From NCBI RefSeq assembly GCF_032854445.1, contig NC_088302.1, positions 52,670,046 to 52,734,045 of the forward strand: a DNA stretch of 64,000 nucleotides, written 5' to 3'. The notes under the pieces were generated by a model that made no database searches, was not told where the DNA came from, and worked only from the letters and a program-made list of their open reading frames with translations. Within the stretch, counting starts at the first letter, position 1, and each line of letters starts with the position of its first letter. This document shows, in pieces, positions 34,121-48,742 of this stretch. The DNA is from Liolophura sinensis (Eukaryota; Mollusca; Polyplacophora; Chitonida; Chitonidae). The position numbers and the translations under genes were made by a program.

Positions 34121-37100
34121 CACGCCTGAACAGCCAGACTTGAGCAGTTTTAAGCGTAGCCTTCCCCGTCATGTTTTTCCATCATGTTTTGGATGATGCG
34201 AACATTTCTGACATAAAACTATTGTTCCAAGGCTACATTTGTTCACTGAATAGAGAAGAAATCCATACTGAAGCCCCCAAAAGTACTACTCTCTTTTCCT
34301 TAAATACGCCGGCTTCTATGTTGGAGTCGAGCAGTGATATGCAGGCCAGTGAGGTTTGGCCTTGAATTCCCGGCGTCATCTTTGAAGGGAACTATTATTT
34401 GGGGTATAGGGCGCCTTTTAAAATGTTAGGTTCGCCGACTCAAGGAAGGCAGTGTGGTCATTCCCATTTTAGAACCGTCTTGGGGGCGTGTGGTGAAGGG
34501 AAATGTAAGCTAACTATGTGATCTCAGGTCATCTTGTCTAGACTTACCACAATAGGTGCACCATGATTACCCCAACTTAATCAGGATTCGCTACGTAAAG
34601 ATGGTGGATTAAACGACCAAATTAGCTATACTCGGGTAGACCTCAGCCAGCCTCTAGAACATATCCAGGTCATCCCTGTATCGAACCACGACCGGTGTAC
34701 TCTTCTCCAGTGCACGTAACACGATGATTTCTCAGATGTACCAGTGAGGCTCGACGGAGAGAAAACTGACGGAGAAAACAACAATCCAGTTCTTTGCTTT
34801 TTGATGTCGATAGTATTAAGTACCTGAATGGTATGACGAAAATGAAACAAATGCACATAAAATCATTGAAATTATATTGCATAACAAACGTTTGAAGTTC
34901 GAAAATCACAGTGTTTTTTTTATTTACGCTTTAAACTGTACACGTAAATTTGGATCTCTGGCGTTAATGATGTTTTCCTTGTCAACGGCGTAAATCATAT
35001 CCTTGTTAGTGTTTAGAGTCATAGAAAACGCATCTGGTTGTAGCGAAAGCACACAGCACGGCCACCAGCCATTTAGCCCTCAAAGAAGTGGTCAACAAAA
35101 TAACTGATATGACTTCTGGGGTTAAAATTCCTCCCAATAATTCAAATGCCAACATCTTTCTTAACAACAATGATTTATAAGCTCGCCCAAGTTTGTCTTA
35201 GATGAATAGTACGCCATATAAGTCAGTTCGAATTGTTTTTTAAGACAATAAACATTTGTCTTGAAAGGCAGCCCGCTTTTGGGCTTTGAAATTGGACAAA
35301 AAACCAGGGCTTAATGTAAAAGTTACAAACGGAAAACGAGCAGCCATTGTAAATAGTAACAAGAGAAATATGAAAACAATTATACGCCTTATTTCGCACA
35401 AAGAAACGAACTGCTCTTGTATGCCAGCTGCAAATCAAGACACCAACTCCTGCAACTGGTCAAAGTAAGGCTCTGTTTTGGCCTGACAGGCATTTATATT
35501 CAATATTTTTTCTCTTTAACAGAGTCAGTTTAATCGTTCAGGTGCACATGTTTAGGGTTTTATGGATTAGTGTTTTGACCACCTTACCAAGAATGTGTCC
35601 ACACCTAAAAATGAAGCTTTTGTGCTCACAGAAGTGCATTTGCTCGGTTGTCCTACTGGCCAACAAAACAGACAACGGTGAGCCAATTCATTAGAAATTA
35701 ACCCAGCGAGTAATTGCCGCTTTCCCTCGAAGTCCATTGCATTGTCATTGGTAAAGGTTAAAGATTAAAAACATTTAGGTAATTCCAGCCTACAAATTAA
35801 TACCTGGATTAGAAGTTCAAGTGAGTAAACTACAACATTACCAAGACAGTATGTATGTTATATCAAAATCTGTGAGCGTTAATTAGCCTGGCAATTCATT
35901 GATTTTATTGATAACTCATTATAAGATACTGCAATTTTTAGGAGAGTGAATGCTTAATATAGGAAAGCATACACTTTTAATAATGGAAACAAGAATTGGC
36001 GACTGCTCGTCGGAATGGTCGGAAAGGCCTATTAAACCAAATAAGGATGGAATATTGCTCAATCGGAAATGTAGGTATTCTGTAAAACAGTTACATCAGA
36101 GTGCAGAATAACAACTGTGCGTAAATTTGTCAATGCAAAATGTGTCCAACATGTATAAGGCACTCGGTGGTCAACAAGAAACGTGTTGATGTTTACTGTC
36201 ATGACCTGATAAAATCGTGCCTTCCTTGGCCGGCAGTTGTTGACCGCTCTAAGTGCAAAACGCTTGGGTTTTGCGTTAAGCCACAATCATTCTATAAGTC
36301 TGTCAATCAGATGAACGACAATTGCTTACAGTTGGGCAGTAGTGTAAAGAGTTGTGGTTACATGTATGGATGGGTGGGTATTATCAACTCTTTTACGTAT
36401 TAAGTGTTCGTTTGCTATCGTGATAGCGTATATTGAATAATTTTACACTTTTATGCTTGACTATTTAAATAACTCACATTTAAATTTTGACTTCCGAGGA
36501 AACCTTTTTTCTGCTTTAGTGGCATTTAAACTTTAGTGTTTCACTTTGGAAGTTCTTGAATCAAACAAATGAAGCTTTTGCTTCTTTGGAGTAAATGCTG
36601 GAACGGATCAATAATGGGTGTGACGGATTCATTTTACCTACTATTCTGTTGATGAATCGTGGTCCGTACAATGGTGTGCAGTCCGTTTTGGGTCTCCCGT
36701 CCAGTCTGTTTTATTAGAATCATGCGTTTAATAAGAGGATCTGTGAGAACAGACAAACCAGTCACCTATCTAAAGACTTCGGCTGGACGTCAGCCACTCA
36801 CAGTAACAGCTGGCCAACACTTTTCCCTGCATCGCTGCCAGAAACCTCTTTTCTGCGTGACACAAGCTCTCGTTTTTTCAGCCTGTGCGTTAATGACTAA
36901 TTTGGCCGAGGATCAGTTCTTCTTTACCGACTCGACCGGGGCATGAACCATTGTGGAATTTATCGCCGAATTTGGGTCTTCTCTTAGGGTCGGACTTCGA
37001 GTCTAGACCGCTTATCATCAGGCCAATTACTTAATTGAGAGGAAAAAGCGAGATATCGATTCAGGGACGTGCTGTTCTCGATGTCCTTAGCTCGTGGTAA

Positions 37101-40036
37101 GAGACCCCTGGATATTTCCATTACATGTACTAGAGATAAGACAAGAACAGAATAATTCCATAGAGCATCATCCGTGCTGTTATACTTTCCTCGCCACTGC
37201 ACTGCTGGGAAGTCCCAAATGTTACAGTTGATATCTATCCCCACAAGCGGGCGCTTCTGTGAGCTTGAATTGTCGCTTAGGCCTACACTAGTTTCACATT
37301 TTCCATAGACCTATCCATGCAGCTTGTGCGTCATAAGTAGGCAAGTTCGTCGAGAACTTGTTAAAAGCTGTCTGGTTTCCTTCACTCATAAAACTGAGCG
37401 CCGTTGTTCATGTGAAAAGTTATTGATTGTGACGTTTAGCTAAATTTATTCATCAATCAATCAATCAGTCTATCTACACGCCGGTCTGACGTCAATAAGC
37501 TTGAATTTATGGATTCCTAGTCAAATGCTGAGATGAAGGCATATCGACTGCGAATATCAATATTTCAGAATTCACCAAAAGCTGAGCTGCTCCTCACGCA
37601 GTCTTGTAAGGTTTAAGGGGAAAACTAACAGAAAACTATACATGTAACTGTAATAATATCAAAAGACATGACTCCGACGCAAAGAATCAATATGTCCGCA
37701 ACACAAAGCGTACAGGCATCACATCACATATAGACTTATTTTTTTACTTGCTACACGTAGCTACACAATGTCCTAGGGGTATATTACAGAATAGTGGATG
37801 TCATTTAGAAAGTCTAAACTACCATTTGGATACTACACTTATATTAGTTAAGCCAAACTGTACTATCCTCGCTTGGGATTCACATTTTCTGATGGGTATA
37901 GGTCACATTCTAGCGCTGAAATTTGGCCAAACCACCTTTTTGCTTGGATATTGGTCTCCAGCGATTTTCAACCCTAAAATCTGAGCTATACACAGACAAA
38001 TGTACATCCCAAATAACGCTATGACAACTGGGATATAAAAAATATACACTGATATAACTAAACTCGATCGGTGTGACTGTATACATACATATACATAAGC
38101 TTTCATACAGTGGTCAATAGGCTTTGTTAGATGGCTGTCGATCTTACACACAAAACTGTGGTAAGGTTCGAAAGACCCAGTGCCGATGTATATCGCAACG
38201 AATCCTTTTCAGACTTACATACACACAGGGTTTGTAAAGTTACCCAATTATGTTGAGCAAACAGAGAAACCGCTTACCACGTCATTGATGTGGGATAGAT
38301 TAGACGTCAGACTGACTGTACGCCATTGACTGGGAGATCACGAGATTATTGTAAGTAGTATTCTCTAAAAGTCTAAAAACAAGAGGGTTTTACCTTCAGG
38401 ACTTGGACACGTGTCCATGCATACCTGAGTGTCCATATATACCAATGGTTTATTTGGACCGTTGCCGTGTGAACCCCAGTTTAAGCAGTTCCTGGCCCTT
38501 GAGGATTTCCACGGGACACGATAAAGCACGGTTGTAGAGTAGACCCTGTCGAACTAGAAGGGTTCTGAACGTGACATAAGTTCCCCTTGTCCTTCAACAA
38601 ATATCATCGAAACAATGTCAGCAAATGAATGTATGTAACCGGATACCAACTTGCTCATTTATCAGACACGATAGTATCAGTTTTCCCCCTGATATTATCC
38701 AATGTGACAACATGGTTTAGCTATGTAAACACTGGTTAGGCGCTGTGTAGCTGTAGCCCAATCTCTGGGGTCTGACCCGCCACTTTTGCCCCAACGTTAT
38801 GACGGTTGTACATCACGTGGTCCTGGATACATAGCAATTCCAATTAGAAGACAGTGAAAGTTAACTGCTTTAATTTGTTCCCGGAAATTATTATGTTCTC
38901 AAGAACTTCTATGGTTATCTCGTTGATGGGCATAAAAACAGTTTTCGTTTGACTGTGTGGTTTGGATGATGATGTCGGGAAAGCGATAAGCAATGAATGA
39001 CTGATGGAATTGAAATTCAACAGAATGAGAAATCTAATCATTTATCAATCATACACTTATTTCTTTTCGAGGACAAGGACTATTCCAATACAACATAAAG
39101 ACAACGCATAGTGCAGCTAGGAAACAGAAAAGAAACAGACAAAAAGAATATTGAGATTGTTTGATACACAAATACATTGAAAATATTAATGTTTATAACA
39201 TAACAAATATATTGATCACAACTGGAGTGACGTTTCGATATAGGTACTAATACCGTTATCAAACATAGTGATTTATGTTTTTGTATATTAATGTTTATGT
39301 CAATGTGAACTACATGGAACAATTAGTCCACTCCGCCCTCGCTTTCAGGGGAGACAATTTACCCCCGTGATTGCAAAGGAAGCTAATCTGTCTGCAGAAA
39401 TTTTGGGCAAGCCTTAAGCAAGAGTATAAAAAACAGCAAAATGCATTTCCCCGACAAATATCCGTGAAGACATTGAAAGCTCTTCCAAGTCTAGTTTAAG
39501 TTACGGTCTGTATGTTTTGCCACTGGACAACGGCATGTGATGTACACACAGAGCAACAAAAAGAAAGAAAACGATCGTATTGGAAATGACTGAAATGAAG
39601 CCATACGTTCTGATCATTTTGCTCTTGGCATGAGTTTTGATCTTACTGTGCCTTAGCAAGTGCACTTTGATACTGGAAATTGCCAGAGGTGTGGTTATAC
39701 CTGAATGAGCTACCTTTACCACAAATTCTGAGGCTCCTGAAATGTTTATTGATTATATCACGTGTTCAACTCTCGGCAATTATGCACGCGTAATGAACTA
39801 TACACTTAATCTAATACTCATTTCCAAGATGCCTTTCCGAATCTGTGTCCATTTTCAGATCAGCGTCAGCCTGTGGTTAAGTTAACAGGCTACTGCAAAA
39901 ATTATTTTTGGATTTTTTCATCAATTTGAAACAGCCATTAAATGATACAGATATCAGATCGTGTTTTGATAAATTATGAGTAGATGTAAACACATAGTAT
40001 ACATATGTGTATATAATTTGTTGACAAACACAAAGC
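34121..40036. other. intergenic, no gene supported
   Basis: No splice-bounded or family-like coding sequence and no tandem array were seen. Short CAATCAAT-type runs occur near 37452-37470. Open frames at 36140-36403 and 36659-36946 have no recognisable features. Confidence 0.5.
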
Positions 40037-40270
40037 GACGACTTCCATGGCCTAATGGTTAGTGTTTTCGAAAAGTTAGTGCCAAGAAGCAGGACTGGTT
40101 GGTCTGGTGTAAGTATAATGTGATTGAGTGGGGTGTCGTATTTGGTGTCTTCCGCATGAAATTTCAGCTGAGACAGCACTTTGCTGACAAGTATATGTAC
40201 ACAAACCTAATGGCTCCTCATCGTCCTATGACTGAAAGATTATTAGGTAGGACGTAAAACCCCAAGCATG
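40037..40270 (+). mobile_element. second tRNA-derived SINE family
   Basis: A head with the A-box-like TGGCCTAATGGTTAG (about 40048-40062) is followed by a body containing 'gtgtcgtatttggtgtct' and a tail 'aggtaggacgtaaaacccc'. The tail differs from the first SINE family. The B-box is degraded and no target duplication was identified. Confidence 0.5.
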
Positions 40271-40349
40271 CATACATACCAACGCATGAAGAGTTGTTTA
40301 ACACGTGGACACTCCAATCTTCTCCACTCATCCGTAAAGCTGACCGTCA

Positions 40350-40411
40350 TCGTATGAATGAAATAATTCTTATGTATGACCTTAAAACAAAGTTAAAATC
40401 AAATAAATCAT
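40350..40411 (+). mobile_element. SINE tail fragment
   Basis: 'cgtatgaatgaaataattct', then 'ccttaaaacaaag' and 'atcaaataaat' resemble the tail of the first SINE family, diverged. Confidence 0.45.
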
Positions 40412-43400
40412 CCTAACAATGACCCGAAACAATGTTTCCGCAAACGTTTCAACAACATGCATCACCTAAATAAATGAGCACACGTTATATTCGTGATCCT
40501 AGTTCATACTTCCTTCTTTTTGACGTTGATTGAGAACAATGATTGCTTATATACTGCTTACGACTCATAGTTTTACCTCGATTCAATAGTAATAATAATG
40601 AAGTCGACGCACCAGCATTTTACATTACGTGGTGATGCCTCGACTTCATTATTAATGATTGCTAGTTGAAACGTAACAAGATATTTGTATCGTTATTTAG
40701 TGGCCCTCTGGGCTATCTAGGTGAGCCTGATAAACGAGCTGTCCGTACCACAGTTCACCCGAGTCATTTGGTTACACCTCATACATGGCAGTTTGGCACA
40801 TTTGGCGTTTAATACCTTACTGAAACCATCAACGTCATGGTTGTTGATCATGTAGGAAGACCGTGGCGTCTACATGCCATTTAGACATCCCATCTCTGCC
40901 ACTCAAACTGATATCTGCCCATGGCTGGTGGACAAGAAACCCCAGGGCGGGTCTTATCGTTAACATAGAACTAACCTGCCAAAATTAGACACGGGTCTTT
41001 GAATATGATTGCCAGCTTGTCAGAATCTAGATATTGAACTGTGGTGACTTTTGTGGGTCTCTCGGAAGAGTGATTATATGCCTAGAAGATATATAGCCAA
41101 ATATTTGCCTACCAGACAGCAGATCTGATTCATGCTGTCAATCAACACTATTCTGTTATCTGATTTATTTTTTTACCTATGCTGACCAATGAAAGCGTTA
41201 TTCTGCTCGCTTTCAATTGTGTTCTAATAAACATTTTGTTTTAACCGTGGTATACACGGAATTGTTTAATGTGACTTACGCACCATATACAAGCCTTTGT
41301 AACTACGAAATTATGTAAAAAGTTTTGAGTATGACAATGGTATAAGTATATGAGTATAAAAACAATAAAATAAATAAAATCCAATAAAACGCGATGGAGG
41401 TTGGCGTTTTATTATTTGAGAAAACAATTGTGTAGTGAGACTTCCACAACCAGAGCCCTAAACCGAGGTTTATGTTTGCCTTTGCTGTAGAGACAGCATG
41501 GCTTTAAGCACATTCCATTTTGAGCTAATTTCCATTCACACAAACCAACCGTACCGTGTTCGAAGTAACGATAACCTGAGCGTTTTCTGTTATCTGTTTG
41601 GTCAGAAAGAGCCGGACATAATTATGTGGCACATCCTCTACTGGCGAAAGGACAAGAAAGTCAGGACCATGACAAAGAAAGGCAGGAATCCAAGACCGTT
41701 GACAGGGAATTAAATGTCTCTGTAGGACAGGTAAGAAAAAATTACCCACTGTTTTGTCAGAGGTAAAGAGCAATTACAATTAACTGTGACATAGAATGCG
41801 AATTCAGCCAAAGCGGCCTTAGCAGCCTATCACAGTTAATATCTACACGACTCGGTTAATGTGGATAATAACCGCATACAGATGGTAGATCTCACCAGCA
41901 GATACTTTATTTAATAGCTGACGAGTTTTCTCACATTCACTCTTCTTATCTATAGATGGGACTAATTCCCTGGTAAGTGCATTTTCTTTCTTCACTCTTT
42001 TAATCTTTAATTGCCCTGTGCTCTCAAAGGCCCTCAGCTGCCTTTAATGCGGGACAATTAAAGAAAAATTCTTCCATTCGCGTTCATTTCCGGTTAATTG
42101 GAGTAGAGCCTATTGAAAATATTCAGAAACTTTTTCCAACACAGATGCCGAAGGAGCCAGGGAATCGCTTTCTCGATTATTCTCTTACATTGATTTTCGA
42201 AAGGTCAAAAATCTCAGACCACAAACGAATTTTCTTTATTATTAAACCAATCTTCTGGACGGCTGGATTCACAGTGGGTTCTGTCTGAGCACTTGTGAAA
42301 GGTCGTAGACCATAATCCGAAGTAACGATGCGTGTACATCCAGAGCTCAGTTAATACTGACGGCCAATATCACTTTTAACCTTTTCGGATAACTTCGGCT
42401 GTTTCCGTATCACTGCGAATCTGGTGAAGGACTCGTGTTTATTTTGAATTTGCTCGGTCCACACAGCTCATATCGTTTTCGCGACCCCCCTCCCCCAAAA
42501 AGTCATGAAACATGCTCCCGCTTTCAAGATGATCCTACCGTGCAATTTTAAACTGATGCTGAGGATAGCGATGTTTAATCCGCTCATTTGCCTGTAAAAA
42601 TGGATATGATCGATAATGTTATTATCTGTTATCCGTTTTATAAATGAGTCAAGGAGTCAAGTCTTTCGTAGTTCATTCAGATAGTCAGCCATACAGCTGA
42701 TGTAAACGTTCTATCATATGTTGGGCAATAACATTACTAGGAAGCCATCTTCTTTTTTGCTTATGTCATTATTGAAATTTCCCCATATTTGCCACAAACA
42801 TGTATTCGCGCCATTTTTTGTCCCATCAAAGTGATTTTCTCTGCTACTGAGGCGAGATTTAAAGCCAGATGTCGCTTCCTGCTTCATTAAATATTGTATT
42901 GATCGTCTAGGTTTTAATACATTACGGCCACCCAAATGGGGGACTGAAGCCTGTATAAGGCTGCGTCTGCTCTACTTTAACGGTTTCGGACAGCTTAAGT
43001 ATGGTCATCAATCTAGTACGCTAAGCAATATTTGCTCTGAAAATCAAATGAATATTGATCTTGCATCACCTCCGCTGTTACTCAATTTTTCTTCAAGGTC
43101 ACACTGAATAAGCACCGAATCTGAGAGGGCAATACATCCACGGGCGAATTCGAGCTGTTTTTGTCTGACCAGTTCTTTCTATACCCCTTTTTGGCACTAC
43201 ATTTCAAAATATGTTAAACGCGTTTGACATTTTACACTGTATTCCACAGAAAAATATCCCTGGTTTGTTAGAATGTTCGCTTATTGCGTTTCCTAAGAAA
43301 CAGAATCAGGGCTTTTAAATTCAGAATAAGGGACCTGTTTAGTGGAATATCATTTTTGGCATTACACGTGCGAAGAATGAAACACACCAAACACATGCAA

Positions 43401-44744
43401 AATTGAAACGTAAATCCTGAAAATAATTTGTAAATATTTAATTCAGATTTAGGCCTTTCCACTGAAATGTTTCTTAAAAGTTGTCTATCAGATATAATGG
43501 GGGTTTTCACTACATATGAAACAATACCGATCGCTGCCTAACGAAAGTAGGTCGCTCGCGAATGAGACTCTCTCCCAATTCTCAAAATAAACGGTCAGAA
43601 ATATAAAAAGAGAATGAAACAAATAAGAAAAATGCTGTCTAGGAGCTGTGTTATGAAAGAAGAAAAAACATAATTCTGATTTAAAAACATGCTGTCCACC
43701 AAAAGTCAGAAGATTAAGCGAAACTCAAATCAGGTCTTGATGTTCTAATACGAAATCATGTCGTGAAAAACTGTAACGAGTATTAACGCAGCAATCTAAT
43801 ATTCACTGATTTCTTTCCCCACAAAACCCCCTTTTAATGGAATCCAGTTTGTTGTGTATGTCTTCTGATACTGAGCAAACGCCAAAGAGTACGTTAACTT
43901 GCATGAGTACATGTGTAAAAAAAAAACAGGCCGCATTTGAGTTCCGTAAAACGTAAGGGACTGTCCATGGACAGCATTGTCAATATTTGAATTCCATTCG
44001 AGACGGAGTTTCACAATTAGCAATCCAACTGCAGAGTAAAGTCTCCAGCTATCTTCCAATCCACTAACTCTAGCTCTGATTGTCCTCTTTGAATTGTGTC
44101 GACAAAACCAATCAATTTTTTCCCCCAAACTCTACCCGTGATCAAGCATCCCTGCAATAGTTCAAGACACACAGACTTGCGCAATGTGGGTGAAGTGTCC
44201 CAAGAGGACAAGAAGGAGCTACTGAGTGTTGTTCCGGTCTGTCGTAAGACAGGACTAAGTGATTCTCCTTAGTAGAGTCTCTACGGTTACCCGGTGGCAC
44301 AACGATGTTAGGGCTGTCAACCATTTGACCGGATGGCTAAATAAGCCGCAATAAAACGTAACCCTGAGAGTTCTTGACTGCAAAGATCAAACAATGCAAA
44401 ATGCTATAACCTGTACACAAGCGCTCTGGCAAACACATTACGTTCAGTGTTTAATTTTAAGGTGCAATAATTTAAAGCTGAAAACCGACTCTAAAGTCTT
44501 TTAAAATAAGAGGAACAAACAAACGGAAACGCAATAAACATTATTACGTAAAATGAGGCCAAAATATTGGCGGCATTTGGAATGGCTATGCTGAGTTTTT
44601 AACCACAAGGGAAATCGTGTTAAGTCGGTGGCACACAAAAGACTTTTTAACGGCAACTTACACAAAAGAGATCTGAAAGGTCATAAGGTTCATTTGGCTA
44701 ATTTGTCAGAGTGTTCTATTTTTCGTGTTTAACCATTAGTGGTA
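40412..44744. other. intergenic; one doubtful exon
   Basis: At 41498-41713 (+) a 71-codon frame follows a pyrimidine-rich tract ending in AG (41489-41490) and contains FCYLFGQ and IIMWHILYW, faintly Ig-like. No matching donor in frame was found, so it is not called as a gene. A 110-codon minus-strand frame at 43796-44128 is unrecognised. Confidence 0.4.
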
Positions 44745-47700
44745 TCCGCTTGCAAGGCCTGTAAGTTTGGGGTGTGATGTGATGACCGTCAGTGAGGCCA
44801 GTAGGCTTCGGGTGTGTTATGGGGACAGTCAGTGTGGCCTGTAGGTCTGGTGTGTGTTACATGTATGGTCGCCGTCAGTGTGGCCTGTAGGTTTGGTGAG
44901 TGCTATGGTGATCGTCAGTATGGCCTATAAGTTTGTTGCGTGCTATGGTGATCGTCAGTGTGGCCTGAAAGTTTGGTGTGTGCTATAGCGACCGTAAGTG
45001 TGGCCTCTGGGTTTAGTGTGTGTTAGATGTATGGTGGCCGTCAATGTGGCCTGTAAGTTTGGTGTGTGCTATGGCGACAGTAAGTGTGGCCTCTAGGTCT
45101 GGTGTGTGTTACATGTATGGTGGTCATCAGTGTGACCTGTAGGTTTGGTCTGTGCCATGGTGACCGTCAGTGTGGGCTGTAGGTTTGTTGTGTGCTTTGG
45201 TGACCGTCAGTGTGGCACATAGCTTTTTTCTGTGCTGTGGTGACGTCAATGTGGCCACTAGGTTTGCTGTGTGCCATGGTGGCGTCGTTTTGGCTTCTAG
45301 GTTTGTTGTGTGCTATGGTGATCATCAGTGTGACCTCTAGGTTCGGTGTGTACTATGCTGATTGTAAGTGTGGCCTGTAGGTCTTTTGTGTGCTATGGTG
45401 ACCGTCGATGTGGCCTGTAGGTTTGTTGTGTGCTATGGTGGCGTCATTGTGGCCTGTAGGATTGTTGTGTGCTATGGTGACCATAAGTGTGACCTTTAGG
45501 TTTGCTGTGTGTTACATGTATGGCGACCGTCACTGTTGCCTGTAAGTTCGGTGTGTGCTATGGTGACCGTAAACGTGGCCTCTAGGTTTGGTGTGTTTTA
45601 CATGTATGGTAACCACTTTTTAGGCCTGTAAGTTTGGGGTGTGATGTGATGAACGTCAGTGTGGCCAATAAGCATGGGGTGTGTTATGGTGACCGTCAGT
45701 GTGGCCTGTAGAATTGGTTTTTGTTACATGTATGGAGGCCGTCAGTGTGGCCTCTAGATTTGGTGTTTGCTATGGTGGCGTCAGTATGTCTTTTAGGTTT
45801 GTTGTGTGCTATGGTGACTGTAAGTGTGCCCTCTAGGTTTGGTGTGTGTTACATGTATGGCAACCGTCAGTGTGGCCGATAGATTTGGTGTGTGTTATAG
45901 TGATCGTCAGTGTGGCCAAAAGGTTTGGTAAGTGCTATGATGAACGTCAGTGTGTCCTGTAGGTTTGTTGTGTGCTATGGTGATCGTCAGTGGAGCCTGT
46001 AAGTTTGGTGTGTTCTATGGCGACTGTAAGTGTGGCCTCTAGGTTTGCTGTGTGTTACATGTATGGTGGTCGTCAGTGTGGCCTGTAGGTTTGGTGTGTG
46101 TTATGGTGAACGTCAGTGTAGCCTGTAGGTTTTTTGTGTACTGTGATGATCGTCAGTGTGCATGTAGGTTTGTTGTGTGCTATGGTGATTGTCAGTGTGA
46201 CCTGTAGGTTTGTTGTGTGTTATGGTTATCGTCAGTGTGGCCTGTAGGTTTGGTGTGTCCCATGTAAACGTCAGTGTGGTCTGTAGGTTTATTGTGTGCT
46301 ATGGTGGCGTTAGTGTTGCCTGTACGTTTGTTGTGTCCTATGGTGATCGTCGGTGCGGCCTGTAGGTTAGTTGTGTGGTATGATGGCGTTGGTGTGGCCT
46401 TTGGGTTTGATGTGTGCTATGGTGACCGTCGGTGTGGCCTGTAGTTTCCGTATGTGTTACATGTATGGTGGCTGTCAGTGTGGCCTGTAGGTTTGGTGTG
46501 AGCCATGGTGACCGTCAGTGTGCCCTGTAGGTTAGTTGTGTGCTATGTTAGCGTCAGTGTGGTCTTTGGGTTTGGTGTGTGCTATGGTGACCTTCCGTGT
46601 GGCCTGTAGGTTTGTTGTGTGGTGTGTTGGCGTCAGTGTGGTCTTTGGGTTTGGTTTGTGCTATGGTGACCTTCCGTGTGGCCTGTAGTTTCGGTGTGTG
46701 TTACATGTATGGTGGCTGTCAGTGTGGCCTGTAGGTTTGGTGTGTGCCATGTTGACCGTCAGTGTGCCCTGTTGGTTTGGTGTGTGCTATGGTAATCGTT
46801 AGTGTGGACTGTAAGTTTGTTGTGTGGTATGGTGGCGTCGGTATGGCCTGTAGGTTGGGTGTGTGCTAAGGTGACCGAAAGTGTGCCTGTAGGTTTGTTT
46901 TGTGCCATGCTGGCGTGGGTGTGGCCTGCAGCTTTGTTGTGTGCTATGATTATCGTAACTCTGGGCTGTAGGCTTGTTGTGTGCTATGGTGACCGTAGGT
47001 GTGGCCTCTAGGTTCGGTGTGTGCTATATTGACCGTCAGTGAGAAATTTAGTTTTGATGTGTGTTACATGTAAGGTGACCCTCAGTGTGGCCTGTAGGTT
47101 TAGTGTGTGCTATTGTGACCTTCAGTGTGGCCTTATAGTTTTGGTGTGTGTTATATGTATGGTGACCGTCAATGTGGCCTGTAGGTGTGTTGTGTGCTGT
47201 GTTGACCGTAAGTGGGTCCTCTTGGTTTGGTGTATGCTATGGTGGCCGTCAGAGTGATCTTTAGTTTTGGTGTGTGTTACATGTATGGTGACCGTCAGTG
47301 TGATCTTTAGTTTTGGTGTGTGTTACATGTATGGTGACCGTCAGTGTGATCTTTAGTTGTGGTGTGTGTTACATGTATGGTGATCGTAAGGGTGGTTTCT
47401 AGGTTTGGTGTATGGTATTGTGGCCGTCAGTGAGACCTTTAGTTGTGGCGTGTGTTACATGTATGGTGACCGTCAGTATGATCTTTAGTTTTGGCGTGTG
47501 TTACATGTATGGTGACCGTCAGTGAGACATTTAGTTGTGGCGTGTGTTACATGTATGGTGACCGTCAGTGTGATCTTTAGTTGTGGTGTGTGTTACATGT
47601 ATGGTGACCGTCAGTGTGATCTTTAGTTGTGGTGTGTGTTACATGTATGGTGACCGTCAGTGTGATCTTTAGTTGTGGTGTGTGTTACATGTATGGTGAC

Positions 47701-47745
47701 CGTCAGTGTGATCTTTAGTTTTGGTGTGTGTTACATGTATGGTTT
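44745..47745. repeat. 3-kb minisatellite of 40-46-bp units, over 70 copies
   Basis: Units of the form GTGTGGCCTGTAGGTTTGGT + GTGTGCTATGGTGACCGTCA, with a longer variant carrying TTACATGTATGG. From about 47237 to 47745 the units become a near-identical 46-bp form with GATCTTTAGTTGTGG. This is the largest array in the window. The small open frames inside it are by-products. Confidence 0.96.
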
Positions 47746-48742
47746 GCATCGTTGCCTCACCATTGCGAACATCTGCGTTCAGGTTAGTTTGGGTCATTAG
47801 CTTGTGTAAATGGGACACCTATGACTTTTACCTGGAATAGTATGTACTGTAAAGTGATACAGATTTATTTCATTGTTTTCCCCACTGAACTGCTCAGGTA
47901 TTTTATAGGTTCTGTTGGACTCAACACCATGACTTACGCCTGTGAATGAAACTTGGAGAAAAATTATGAGGATACTTGAATTTGAATGCTTTCCGTTTCG
48001 TGGAAACGGCTGACATTTTGAGGATTTATTTATCATAAATAAGTATTAATATCCACAAGTGAGACCCTGAAACCAGAACGACAAAAGTGATGGCCAGCTT
48101 TACGAGGGTGTTTTCGTTCCCTGGTGATCCATTCTGGATATCCCTAATTTTACTGAGAAGATTAGCTGGGGTTTCAGTGATTATTTTGCCTAAAGTGGCG
48201 TTAGTAAATCTGCCCGCATGGCAGCAATCCTCTAAATTCTTTAGGGCGGCAATTTTCGCTGCTGTCGGTAATCGCTGTCCTCTTAGTTGTACGTGACGTA
48301 TTTGAAATGGTGCTGACTGCTTGACAAGGCAGTCGTCTCCTGCATCCATGTAAGATGCTGTATCTTAAAAAATTAAGAAAATATGTATTAAATATGCTGT
48401 TTACCAAAAAGTTTAATAAGAAGAGCTGCAACTTACCCCAAGAACAGTGCTTGGGCCTTTTATGGCAGCTTTTGGGCATATTCAACATTTTTAGGGCACA
48501 TTCAACATCTTTAATGTGCTTTAATCACATAATTCATTTGTGATTCGCTTAGGTGAAAAAGTGAAAAAGAATACCATACCTTAAAATTTACACGGGAACT
48601 CTGGAAACGTTCTTTTAGTCCATGCTCGAGGCTTTGTGACCATGCATATCGTAACTGGTGCTCAAGAGTGGTTTCATATCTGATGTCACAGGTGTTAATC
48701 TATGCGTCGAAACAGACAATAGTATACCAGCCGTCAACCAAG
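47746..48742. other. possible minus-strand exons, unresolved
   Basis: On the minus strand a frame from an acceptor at 48340-48341 is open to 48026 and ends in a hydrophobic segment (LVKLAITFVVLVSG). Another frame runs from an acceptor at 48936-48937 to a donor at 48579-48578, broken by one TAG at 48700-48702. Neither matches a known family. The second overlaps the plus-strand candidate at 48743-48879. Confidence 0.3.

Noticed and set aside
41498-41713. Possible Ig-like exon (FCYLFGQ, MWHILYW)
   Set aside because: An acceptor precedes it, but the second Ig cysteine and an in-frame donor are missing; the resemblance is too weak.
43796-44324. Overlapping minus-strand frames of 60-110 codons
   Set aside because: No recognisable motifs or splice structure, and several frames overlap, as expected by chance.
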